Below, piece by piece: positions 23,275-35,117 of a DNA stretch of 64,000 bases (position 1 is its first letter; each line of letters opens with the position of its first letter). Origin of the DNA: Paramacrobiotus metropolitanus (Eukaryota; Tardigrada; Eutardigrada; Parachela; Macrobiotidae); NCBI RefSeq assembly GCF_019649055.1, contig NW_026570267.1, positions 124,001 to 188,000 on the forward strand, written 5' to 3'. Position numbers and translations under genes: made by a program. Under the pieces are notes generated by a model. The model saw only the letters and a program-made list of their open reading frames with translations. It was not told where the DNA came from and searched no databases.

Positions 23275-24065
23275 AGGTTGCGTTTTGCACGGCCATACGA
23301 TTAACGGCAAAATTAACGACGGTTTTAACGTTGTTAATTCAATGTTCCGTTGATTCGAATAAGAGGTTGCGTTATACACTAAACAATTTACTGCCCCTGA
23401 AATTAACGGGAGGAACTGCTATCAACCAGTCTCCATTCATCATTTCGTTTATCAGCGTAAAGATAACAAAATGCAGATTTTTCATATGATGTAAATACGT
23501 TGAAGAGAACTGCGATTTAAGTTTCCGCACAGACGTTATAAAGATTAGTCTTTTCATTCGGGAATGCGTGAATTTCTTGAAAACTGGTGAGTACTCTGTA
23601 TGCAGTGATGCACAGTACAGACTACAAAGTTGCTACAGAAGTTAGAACATTTTGGTTGCTGAATCAGCAAAGTATTCGTATAACTGTGTTTTAGTTTTTA
23701 CAATAATTTTCACATTTATGACAAAGTAAATTATTTTGCTTTCTAAATAGCTGGCAAAAAAATCACTGACAGAAGTTCAACTGTCAAGACTGGTACAATT
23801 TTCGAAATTTCGAGTCGAGTGGGCAACTCAGGATTGAATGCCCAGGCAGAAATTCACTGGGTAGACTGTCTCGCTTATGCAGTCTTCGTGCTCAATGGTC
23901 CATTTGGGCCCAGTCGTTCATTACTGAATTTCAACGTCGTTATTAACGAAACGATACCCCCTTCGTTTCGTTAATAACGACGGGTACTGCCGTTTAAACG
24001 TTCGTTAATTGTACCCCGTCGTTAATTCTATCGTCAATCGTACCCCTTCGTTGATACCGCAACCT
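23275..24065. mobile_element. Candidate foldback/MITE-like element
   Basis: The left end AGGTTGCGTTTTGCACGG is echoed in inverted form at the right end (ACCGCAACCT). Both ends carry diverged, opposed runs of ATTAACGACGG-type motifs. A strong hairpin lies in the right part (23935-23982). No coding capacity is seen. The boundaries are approximate and no target duplication is certain. Confidence 0.35.
23935..23982. repeat. Perfect 19-bp inverted repeat, 10-nt loop
   Basis: CGTCGTTATTAACGAAACG at 23935-23953 is followed, after a C-rich 10-base loop, by its exact reverse complement at 23964-23982. Confidence 0.95.
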
Positions 24066-27040
24066 GCTTATTGTCTTGAATCTCTGGAATCGTTTCGAGT
24101 TTGCATTGTTAATCGATTTAAATTAATTTATTTTAATTTAAATTTATCTATTTTAATTTAAATTTTTCTCAATTTATTATTTTACTCTATTTATTCTCAA
24201 ATCTCAATTTATAAATATTCCCCAGTTTATAATATTATTTGTATGTAACGTATTATTTATTTTTATATTTCCTATTTATTATTATCCTATTATTCACGTA
24301 TTCTAATTGTTCCTACCGATACTGACCGGACATACACCACCGGACACCCGACATTCTCCAGTGAAAAGAGCCTGCTAAGTAATTATGTCATTGAACAACC
24401 CTACTTCATTGAACTTCCTCATTGAACTACGCTACAGAAGTAGTGATAGCGTAGAAAGTTAACTAGAAACTGATAGGGTCGATTGCAGTCACACTATGAG
24501 TTCAAAATTATTGCCTTATGCTTATAAGTTATAGACATTTCGGATTATTTGACAGGATGAACAAAATTATCTGCACAGCCAATGGGAATGCGGTCAAGCA
24601 AACCATTTTATGAGAGAATCATAAAATAATTTGCTGTGAAATAGCTTTTACGCTGTTGCAACTTGCAATGTACCGATCGTGTCTCGCCGAAATAATTATA
24701 GTTGTTATTCTGATAATCTCGCCAAAGTTAATACGAGTATAGTTGTTATACTGATAAGTAAGTCATTCGAAATCAATTATGTACAGTGGCCGTCAACCAC
24801 AAGGGACGCGGAGGCGAAGCCGATGGTGTTTATCGATTTTACTTCTTTATTTCCCTCAGTTAATGTTTTCCTCATAATTCTCATGGCGCGATTTTTGTTG
24901 GTCAAAGATGTTGAAAAACACCAGAACTGCGAAACGAATGTGATCAGAAAATTAAATAAAAATTTGCGAATGGTTCGGCAGTTTACGAATGGTTCGACCA
25001 GTTGCTCTTAAGGTATGGAATTAAGTTTGCGAAACTACAAATCGTGATGTGAAGACGTATTAACTGGAACTTATTGAAATTTTGTTTCATATTTATTCAG
25101 GCGTGGAAGTGTCGAAATATACTTTGGCCTTGCTATGCGGCGCCAGTTTCAAAATGTTTCAAAAGGTATTTAAAATGAAGTTCCAGTTTTAAAATAAAGA
25201 TCCAGATTACCGAGATAACGTTAAGACAACAAAATACATAAAATTACAAAAAAATCGAAATTGTACAAATTTACAGGGCAAACATTTTAAAGTTTTTGAA
25301 GAGATGACCTTTGGTCGTCCACAACTTTTAGTGCTAAAAGTAATTTAAAATTATAAGTACGAGATGCTATTGGATCAGGAAACGTTTGATTTGACGCGTG
25401 AGACGTGCTAAACTTATTGCTGCATTGCAAGGTCAGTAAAACTTGCTGCAGAGTAATACCGGAACGAACATGTTTCTGTTTTTGCAGCTTTCACTATTTT
25501 ATTATCAAATAGAAGTACGTATTGCACGGTTTGCACCTTGTATCTGTTGCTAACTTGTAAGCTAGGTACGTATTCGGTAAATGTGAAGTGAAATATTATT
25601 ATATGAAGTTTTATTAGCTTGTAATATGTGTTTAAGTACTGTTAGATCTTAAGAAGATTTTCCAAAGCTTTTTGGAAATGCAATCATTTTTTTCAAAAGC
25701 ATTGTGCTTGATTTTTCTAAAAAAATTTAACTTATCCTATGAATACTGAATTACTTCTTGAATTGCAAAGTTTTTAAGACGTAATAATGTATATAACTTA
25801 ACCCGTTGACGGGCATTGGCGTTCAGGAGGCGACAAGGTGTTCGAGATTTTTTCCCCTGCGAATCGGCAACAGTTAATCGTTATCCTTTAATGTAGTAAG
25901 CAACATGGGACTTTAAAGCAACAGTAAAAACATAATTGAAACTTTTGTCTCAAGGTAATTACGAACGACAGGTCCGCGAAAATCGCTAATTTTGGACTTT
26001 CCTAGCTGCCGTAGGTCTTGCTAATTAACTAATTAGTGAATGATTAATTAAACCGGAGATAAATCAACAAAGTACAACTGAGTAAGCTGAATCTAGAAAC
26101 GGTCAACATGGGTTCTGTAGGTTGAACCATAGATGACCACAGTCCGTCAAAAAACGTGTCGCCTCTAAACGCTATTGCCCATGAAGGGTTGTGAATATAC
26201 GGGCGGGTGCACTTTCGACAGATTCTTTTCATTACGTAAACGGAATAAGTTACTGTCGGTTCGGACGCAAAACATGCGCCATGTGGTTCTGGTTGTTAAA
26301 AGCTGACAGAAAATGGGGTTCTAGAATGGCACCCCGGGCGGTCGGCATGGCAGTCTTGATGCGTTAGTTATAATTATAATTATAACGCCTGTGTACGTAG
26401 CACTGTGAAATGGCACCACAACCCTGCACTCTGCTGCTCTCTACCTTCGATACCGAATACCGCTTGGGCAAGCAAAGCTATGGAGCCGCGCAGCTTTAAA
26501 GAAACTTTCGAATTTTGAATTTTGACCAGTCTCAAGCGATTGCAAACTGTAATGACCAGATTGGTGATGTTGACCTTTGCGACAGCCTTATGTTGGTTAC
26601 ATCCGGCCGATAATGTGTTAGAAAAAGTGCAAGTGACCACTAATATTTGGTTCGGCGCTAATCGCTTTTGCACCTGGATCATCTTTCCCCATACCCACCG
26701 CTCCCGCCACACCAGGAAACGTACAAGTCCGAATATGCACGCAGTGTAAGGACGGCTCGGCGTGTTCATCAGGGCAGCAAGTGCATTCACTGCATTGTTA
26801 AATTGCAGAAAGGCTGCTTCGTGAAATGCCATATGAGAGAGTGATGAAAGTTTGCGAAGGAACATTGTCAGCATCGCTTGTTTTCTGTTTTATATATACA
26901 GTAGTGGTCAAAATGCAGGGAAAAGGGTTTTAGTAGTTTTTTATTTTTTGCTGACCAGTGGTCAATTTGTTAACCAATTCTGTACTACCGTTTTGAAGTA
27001 CTTTTTTGGGGGTATTTAATGAAGTAATTGCTTTTACGTA

Positions 27041-28343
27041 CGAGGGCCATTCAATATATTCGTAGCACTATGGTTGAAAATAATTTTCAGAATTATGATC
27101 TATTTTTTTAAAAACTGTATCATTCATAACGAGATCATAGGGCAATGGCCGGGCTGATACCGCCTAGGGTTGGCGGTTGGCAGGCATCTGTACATGGCTG
27201 GGTGTGCTTATTTACTTGAACAGTCATCAAAGATGGCTAATTTAAGCAAGCGCGATTATCGCGCCCTTATCTATGAAAAATTTTTGGAAAATAAGACTGC
27301 TGTTGTTGCTCATGCTGAATTGTGAACATTTTCCTGATGCACCACCGTCATACCCTACGGTTACCAAGTGGTTTCGTCGATTCACCACCGGACATTTGGA
27401 CCTCGATGACGATGGTCGAATTGGACGCCGAAATCTGTGACTACTGCGAAAAAATATCGATGCAGTGGATGCCATGATTAAGACCGATCCTCATGTTACA
27501 GTCAAAGAGATAGCTGAATCAGTGAAGATTTCTGAAGGTGTGGTTTGGACGATTATCCGCGAACATCTGCGTGTGCGCAAGCTATGTCAGCGTTGGGTTC
27601 CCATTTGCTAACTAAGGACCAGATGAAGACTCGCGTGAAATTGGCGGAAGATCCTACAGAAATTATCGGAGGACAGCAAATATGAAGTGTATACTGAGGA
27701 TGAATCCTGGTTCTCATACTACGACCCACTGACGAAGCAACAGAATAAAGTGTGGATTTCTGAAAGTGAGCAGACACCGACCTGCGTGAAGCGTTCTCGG
27801 AGCGTACGCAAGGTAATGTACGCTTTTGTTGCCAACAAGAAAGGCGTTTTCCTCAGACAAGCTCTGCGTCGCGGAACTACGTTAAATTCTGATTGGTACT
27901 GTTCAAATGTCCTCCAACCTTTCGTTGATGAAATCGAAGAAAAGAGGCCTCGAAGGCGCTTGATGAACGTCTTATGGCACCATGATAACGCAAGACCGCA
28001 TACTTCCCGTGTAACTTCTAATTTTATCTCCGCTGCTGGAATGGAAATCCTCCCACCCTCCGTATTCCCTGATTTGGCCCCCTTGCGATTTTTAAAATAT
28101 TTCCAACAATGAAGAAATTGTTGCGTGGTAAAAGTTCAGAAATGATGAAGAACTAGAAAAGGTTATCGACAGTGTCATCTCTAAATTACCTAGTAATTTC
28201 TTTCCTAGCATGTACGAGGAATGGAAAGATAGATGTGTGCGTTGCATTAAGTCTAAAGGAATGTATTTTAAGAAAAATAAAAAGAAAAAATAATGCAGAA
28301 AGGGATGGCGCGGCAATGCTACGAATATATTGAATGGCCCTCG
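27041..28343 (+). mobile_element. mariner-family transposon, copy 1
   Basis: The 1303-base element has inverted ends CGAGGGCCATTCAATATATT / AATATATTGAATGGCCCTCG and is flanked by TA on both sides (27039-27040, 28344-28345), as expected for Tc1/mariner insertion. The transposase frame begins at 27233 (MANLSKRDYR). The product is the same as in the copy at 60326 but is broken by several one- or two-base indels, mostly in homopolymers. Confidence 0.95.
27233..28293 (+). pseudogene. mariner transposase, frameshifted
   Basis: Recognisable landmarks are KRDYRALIYEKF at the N-terminal HTH, EDESWFSYYDP with the first catalytic Asp, HHDNARPHTS with the second, and PDLAP near the third. The third is distorted by indels (SVFPDLAPLRF where YSPDLAPCDF is expected), and the frame is also broken near 27324, 27430, 27600 and 27650. 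Compared with copy 2 most differences are base-count changes in runs, so some may be sequencing errors. As written it cannot make an active enzyme. Confidence 0.9.
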
Positions 28344-28345
28344 TA

Positions 28346-29682
28346 CTTACCCAAAACAGATGCTTTCGAATCGGAGTAATTAAAATTAATATTGCAACTG
28401 CTACCACGGGGCGGTTGGCGTTGGTTTACTGACGTGTCGATAATCATCTGGGAGAGACAGAGCCGATTTTTGGGAAATTTCAGTTTTATTGTTTGACTTA
28501 ATCCTTAATTAAGTAACACAAATAATATAAAACAACAACAAAAATGCAGTCTTAAGAGGCTATAACAAGAAAATTTCCTCTAATTTCTCATGATCCGGGC
28601 ATTGACTGAAAATGCTGTTTAAGCAAAGCAACGAGCCCAGTCCCACCGGGTATACGGATTCGAATGCACACACTTGAAAAGTAAATTGTCCCAGCTCGCA
28701 AAGTTCAAAAGTTTCTCACTTTTTTTCCGTGCGTCAAATTTTGATTTGTTTTAATTGTTTTATCTGAAGAAAGCTTCTTTTTTCAATCTGAAAACAATTG
28801 TTGGCATGGGGATGCGCTGGATACCCATGTCTATGCACTAAGCAAACTCTGAAGCCGTTATTTTGTATCCTTTGAAGCCGTTATCTGATTTTTTTTTGAC
28901 TACAAACAAGCCGACCTTTAATGGGTATCACATGAATGCAAACTGACTTGGGAGTACCAAAAAAACGAGATTTATAGCAAAAACCAAAAACACTTCTTCA
29001 ATGCTATCCTGCTCGGGGATTGCACCCATAACACGGATCGCGTCCCCCGTTGCGTTTGGATAGAATTTTGGATAAGTACGAGTATTTCGGTTACATTTTT
29101 TTGTCCATGACCGGCTGCAACAAAGAACGCCGGTTCAACTGGCAATTGTAGCTAACAATAAGTGGTTGCCCTTTCAGAAACGGGTTTGCGATTCTCCGCG
29201 TAACTGAAGCCCCTCCGCAGGGAGTTCCAGCATTTGTAGCCCAGGGCTTATAATTCGATAATTAAGGTGGTCGAAGACCTACAACTTAACTTGAAAATAA
29301 GAAACTTTACTATTACCTCCGACTCCTATTTATTTTTTGAAAATAATGCAAAAAAAGGAAACTTTTTCACAGTATTGATTTGTGTGCTATAGAAGTAGAC
29401 CTCGAGTAGCTCTTCTGCACAAAACTAACATTATCTCAATCAAACACTGGACACGCCCAGCACACCTTACCTTAGTAAACCAGAGGGCCATTTTGTTCGA
29501 TTACCCGGCATATGTATGACGTTTTGTGATTATTATACCTCGAGGAACTGCTGAAGGTGGCTGTCCATTATTGGGACGACTAGTTTACTTATTTCGTTTA
29601 CAACCTGGTACACGTTTTGCCTGATTGTTCTAGACGCCAAGCTGAAATTACCAAGATACTGTATAGGTCGTTAGGGACGGAC
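28346..29682. other. No gene seen
   Basis: Downstream of mariner copy 1 and 3' of the F-box-type gene. There are no domain-bearing frames and no clear repeats. A strong-looking GTAAGT donor overlaps the last codons of the F-box-type gene, so one more 3' exon could lie here, but none was recognised. Confidence 0.4.
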
Positions 29683-32600
29683 TTACAGATGAAGCAATCG
29701 ACGGAGAAAGTTCCAGTAACGGCCGTGCACTTCCGGCGCCACCGCGTACCAGTATGTGTACAAAGCGGTCACCGTGCGGAGAATGTCAGGGGATGGCGCC
29801 GGTAACCGCTGTACTACCGCCACCAACAGTGTATTGTAATAGGACAACGAGCTCTGTGCAGTATCCAAGCGTAAAAAGGGCAAGGTGATGGAGAGCGCAG
29901 GCTGTGCTTGACGCCGTTGGCTGCGATCCAGAGGCGAGCAAAAGAACGGCACGTGGGAAAAGGGCTGCAGCGCGTTATTCATGGTGTAGTCGACCAGGAG
30001 CAGATGTCTGCATACCTCCATGGGGAGCGCTAAACTGCGCAACTTGCGCCCCACATATGCGCCCAGTTCATAGTCCACGATGCAGCGGTGCAGGACGATG
30101 CGGCGGAGGGGAGCGGTGCTGGTGATGCGCAGCAGACCGCACACAATTGCAAGGTCGTTCCTCACACTGCTCCATCCTTTGCCATGCACACGCAAGCCCG
30201 GCGTCCATTGCGTCAAGACCAGGGTGCGCACACGGGTGGTCAAGGTGTTGTGCAGCAGTTGGCCCAGACGCAGCATCTCGCTGCTGCAGTCTACGCTGTC
30301 CACGCGCATGCTGAAGTCAACGAGCAGCCGTTCCTGGGTGGCGCCGGCCAGCACGGCGTTCCACGCGGGGCTCACCCTGCAAACGAGAACGACCCACCGT
30401 CAAGTTATTTCTTTACAAAACGTTCAATTACAATGTGGACAAAATGAAAACAGAACTGGAAATCACCTAGTTGGTCGGCGGGGTAAATGATTTAAAAGTC
30501 AAATCAACAAACAGAATGCAAGAAGAAAGCGTCCAGTGAGCATAAATCGCCAGCACTGGATGCGAACTAGAAGCGCCTGTTTGCGCAACATGCGCTAAAA
30601 CGAAAGATCTATGCTTTTTGTCGTGTCGGCACTTGGCACTGAAGCAGCCTGCGTCCAAGTTACCGCGTTGTAATCATTGCTGGATCAAAACACGACGACA
30701 TTATAGTGAGGCAATAGAATTTCGAATAGTTTAAACCCTCAACAAGTGACCTTTTCAGCCGGGTTTGGGTTATGACATCGGTCAGCTCAACGACTTGCGC
30801 GATAATTTCCAAAGGCAAGCAAGACATCCCGGCTGTCGGTTCCTGGTCGAAACCTACGATCAGAAACAATCGTAATGCAGCTGGTACAACACGCATACAC
30901 AATTATACGGTATAAACGCCAAAAATTTATTTTACTTAATAATGAAAGTGAGAAACTAGCAAGTGGTCACAGGAAGAGAGAAACAAATCAACAAAAATCG
31001 GTCGTAGAGTGGTCAAATATTACTTCGTATCCGTCCAAGAGGGTAGTGCCGACTGCCGAGCGCGAGGCACTCATAATAAATTATCTGTTAATTTATAAAT
31101 CGATACGTTTTTATTCCAAGACCATTAACTCTTAATTCAAGATTCATCGGTATAAGCGGTTATCATTTTTACGAGTTTACAACATGTAAAAAATAGTTTA
31201 CAACATGATATCTGTAGACTGTAGGCACGCCATAAGTGGTTTTAAAAAAATTTTGAATCGTCTGAGATTCAGAAAAAGGTTTGGAAATTTAGTACTGTGA
31301 CATTGAAGAATGTCTGAAAGTTCTGGAAAGGTCAACAATAGCAGCAAGTTCTTTCTCTATATGCGTTACGAATTCAAAGTACTTAGCAACACGAAAGAGG
31401 ATAATGATAAAGTCAATGCTGCGGGCACGGGAAAACACGGGCGTTGGCTGCGTGCACGGGTGTTTTTTCGGGGTTCGATCGTGCAGGGGAGTCTGGAACG
31501 GGTTTTGGCTGTGTGCACGGCTAAAGTGTTTCAAAGATTTTAAGACTTTTAACCCAATTTTTGAGTTGGAATGTGACGGCGGAAACGAAGCGCCAAATCA
31601 CCATCTAATAAAATTAGACCAGGGACAAAAGAGGTGGATGTGGTAAGGGAGCGATGGTTTATAAACGGATTCGCCCCGGAACGGCAAAATTCGAACCGGA
31701 AATGATGCGAGCTGGTTATCTGAATTCTGAAGGCCGCATTTAATTGACGCCATCAACATACCGGCAAGGTTGACAAAAGCCTGACCAAGAAGAAAAAAAT
31801 TCTTTATTTGCTACCTAGAGTGTGGCAACCTAGAATGTGGCTTACCACAGATTACAGTACGTCCCAAAGGCGACTGAACATGAAAAATCGATGAAAAAGG
31901 CAGTAAAAGCTGTAAAACGATAATTCAGAAAGTAAAATTCGAAAGTATTTAAATGTAAATATGCAATTCTGTGCACGCAGCCAGTACCCGTTCGTACCCA
32001 GAAAGGTCGCCCGTGCACACAGCCACGCCCGTGTCTCACTGTCTACCCGTGCACGCAGCCATAATGTAATGATAATTCTTAAGTACTGACGTTCATAATA
32101 AGTACGGGACCTCATTAATCGCGAAGGCATCACACCCATATTTTAAAATTTTTAAATATTTCTAAACATTTTGGAATATCATATTTGCAAAGCGCAGTTC
32201 GGAAATATTTACTGAAATACTTAAAAGCTTTGGAAATCTGAATTTTTAAAAAAAATTTTTAATTTTCTAAAAATTTCAAAATGATTTCAGAGCTGGCCCC
32301 ACTACGCTGGCCCCGCGCATGCGAGAGGCCAGTACCTCTATATTTCAGCATTTCTACGTTTGAAAAAGAGTTAAAAACAAAATTTGACAAAGATTTTTTA
32401 TTACAGTAATACAGGAGCACACCTAATTTATCTGTAGCTGCAGCAACAATATTTGTACTTAATATCAAAATTGCCAATATATTGAACTTATACTGAAGTA
32501 TCAATACTAGTGGCTCGTCTAACGTGGTTAATCGACACCGATTCATTTGTCGATGTGTAAGTGACATATGTACGCCATGACACTGAATCCAATAAATTAT

Positions 32601-34601
32601 AACCTGGCTTCCAGTTTTTTTAAAAAATAAACACTAATCAAATGAACAAATTAAACATGAGTCAGTTTGAATGTGTACTCCGGCGTAATTGTGTGGTGGT
32701 AAAATGGTAGCGCACCGGTAAACATCAGAGGCTAAAATATATAAATTATATCACTACACGCTTTCCCTGGGTGCCCCTGGAGGATAGCCCAAGGAGGAAA
32801 GTGACTGCAACAAATTTTGACAAAAACAACAAAAATTTTGTATTATTTTTTTAAAGAAAGTACACCCTGCTACACGCATAATACGAATTAAGTGCTAAAA
32901 ACTGCAGTGTTAAAAACTGAAGTGAATGTCCACTTCCGGCGCGAAGCGCGAAATCAGAGACCATTTTTACTGCGGAAACTGCGGGAGTTTCGAATAGAAA
33001 TAGCAAATTAGTACGCTCGTGACCAATTTTTTGAACCTAACGAAAGTTTGACGAAATACTATGCTAAGATCGAAGTTGAATTGACAGATAAGGTGAGTTT
33101 CGTGCGAAGCGCGAACGAGCCGCGAAGCCGACGCACGTTTTACTTATCTACAGTATATGAGATTTGGACAGTTCTCATTTGCAAGACAAACCTGCCGACA
33201 GCCGGCGCCAATTCGCATTTACGCAAGGCTGCCTTGAAATTGACGACGTTATCACAACTTAGGACAAAATTGTACTTACATAGTTATCTGCCTATCGTAC
33301 CAGTGCACCGCGCCACATGCGTACGAATAACTATGTAAAGCCCCGTATATGAGTATTAATGATTATTACTAATAATAATATTAAATTTTCAATAGCGGAT
33401 TTTCAAGTTCAAGTACAAATGGAATTTGACTTGTACAACTTGTAATAAAGTATACCTCGTTCATTATATTTTTTTTTCAGAGAAAATCGATTTAATACCT
33501 CTAACATGTAACATCCACAAAAGAAACATGACAATAATACTATATCATAATATAATAATACTATATTATTAGTTCATAATACTATATTATTAGTCGTGCT
33601 AAGTGCTTATTCAACTGCACACTGTAGTGACTGAAGGTACTATGCTGTAGGTACTGTACTGCTGCTGCGCTAGGCTGCACTAATACAATGTCAGTGGTTC
33701 GTCAGAAAGTTTGTACGGTGTACAACACGAAACCAGGTAAAACTAAAACTGATTGTAAATCAACAAAGTAAAATAAGTAAACCTCTGTTTACGCTTTTGA
33801 AGTTTGTGTTTGTGTCTGCTTACACTGTGGTCGTTGAATTACTGGATTCGTTACTGGCGCTGATGTTGCTGCCAGTAGTAACGCTCCACTCTTTAAGCAT
33901 CGCTGAACGGCGTGTGCCAGCAGCTCTGCGGTCCAGAAACCATCGCCCTGTTCCCAGCATATAATCCTTACCGCGGCGTTATTCTGCACATGAAAGTAGA
34001 AGCGATTACCATAGCCGCTGGCCATGGTCTGTTTGTGATTTCTGCACTGCAGATCGTGGCGTGAGCGTTGCAGTTCGTAAGCTACGCGGTTTTCATCAAT
34101 ACTGCAGCCCGATGAGACGCCATCTCCACCGCCCCGTGTAACGCCACCCTCAACGGTTATAACAGCGGGTAGGGTAAGGCAGTATTTTGCATAGCATCCC
34201 TCTCGCACACATGCGCCCGCTAGCGACCGCTGCGGCCGCTGTTTAGCAATCTGCAGCTCATGCACCAGATGCCGGCGGCCGTCACCGGTAGTATGCACGT
34301 AATACACGCGTCCTTCGCTGTGCAGTCGCGGGGTCGCGGGATACCCCGCCAATATGAGAGCTTCTTCAAAGACCAGCGGATCGGCCACGCTGGTCCGCAG
34401 CGCCACCAGAACCAGCTTGTCTGGTGGATAATACGGGCAGACGGCGTGGGAAAACACCGTGTGGGACGGGAACCATAGTGGCCCCAGCGTAGTGCAGTGG
34501 AAGTTGATGTACATCTCGTCGGCCGCTACAGATATATCTTCGATAAATCCCAAACACCACACCTTACTGGCATCGCTCTCAGCCAGTTTCAAGGGGACCA
34601 T
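29683..34601 (-). CDS. F-box-type protein with novel N-terminal domain
   Basis: Three exons join in phase: 34601-33824 (frame open to about 34680, true start uncertain), 30853-30751 and 30376-29683, giving about 524 residues from the first in-frame Met. Exon 2 codes MSCLPLEIIAQVVELTDVIT and runs across the junction into LKRVSPAWNAVLAG. This fits an F-box (LPxEIxxxxxxxLDxxTxxRxRxVxxxWN), which would bind Skp1 in an SCF ubiquitin ligase. The first exon holds an unrecognised about 250-residue domain (KVWCLGFIEDISV, PPDKLVLVALR, VYYVHTTGDGRRHLVHELQI). The last exon is Leu/Arg-rich and could be the substrate-binding part. Intron 1 is about 3 kb, far longer than other introns here, and holds an inverted-repeat element. 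The stop at 29683 may instead be a GTAAGT donor. Function beyond the F-box is unknown. Confidence 0.6.
31387..32085. repeat. Inverted copies of a GGCTGCGTGCACGG motif
   Basis: GGCTG(C/T)GTGCACGG occurs twice in one direction (31446-31465 and 31506-31522) and three times inverted (about 31972-31990, 32011-32028, 32050-32064). Matching flanks (GTACTTA, ATAATGATAA, ACACGGGCG) appear in opposite orientation. It resembles a small foldback element with tandem subterminal repeats, inside intron 1 of the F-box-type gene. The ends are not defined. Confidence 0.6.
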
Positions 34602-35108
34602 GACCGTATTTCCACAGGCTACACTGTGGCCCAAGCGTCGCCGTTCCGTCGGAGGAAACCAAATAAATCGGAAATCTCATCCATTTTTGATTTTCCACTT
34701 ATAAGATGACTAAACTTATGTTTAAGTTCAAGAGTTTAACTTTCAATGTCGTCAGGAATTCCAATGTACGGCATGCTGTGAAGTAGGACATTACAGTAGT
34801 TTTATTTTCACTGAGTTTAGCGATGTTGGTTCTGCGCAGTGCGCAGCGATATCATGGTCTGTACATATACAGTCACTGCAATGCTGTAAAACCAAGCGTA
34901 ACCGAGTTTTTGATAGGGGGACGGGGACGGATAGGAGCTGCAGCATACAGAGCGTGTGTACCAACTTCTTCCGATATACTCTCTCTATGTTGAAGCATCG
35001 GGTGAAATCAGAGCGCTCCCCGACCACCGAGCAGAAACTCAGTTACGCTTGCTTTCGGTAAATTTCGGTCTGCTGCAGGGACTGTATACAGACCATGGCG
35101 ATATCGAA
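34602..35108. other. 5' flank of the F-box-type gene
   Basis: The exon frame of the gene continues to about 34680. Beyond that no start codon or exon is certain. The remainder up to the MULE-like element has no gene. Confidence 0.4.
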
Positions 35109-35117
35109 CATCGATAG

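Larger units (their letters stand above)
21501..27038. other. Repeat-rich, gene-poor stretch
   Basis: No coding exon is supported. The region holds a G11-type run near 22842, GC-rich stretches (22250-22900), a hairpin element (23275-24065), a very AT-rich low-complexity tract (24110-24320, AATTTA/TTTATT) and short unique AT-rich sequence to the mariner at 27041. A 164-residue frame on the minus strand (26380-26874) lacks any recognisable motif. Confidence 0.45.

Noticed and set aside
26380-26874. A 164-residue minus-strand open frame
   Set aside because: No signal peptide, domain, splice context or coding-like composition was seen; a plus-strand frame overlaps it. Left as non-coding.
32690-32770. 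tRNA-like stretch GTGGTGGTAAAATGGTAGCGC
   Set aside because: It resembles an A box, but no B box (GGTTCGANNCC) or acceptor-stem pairing follows at the right distance.
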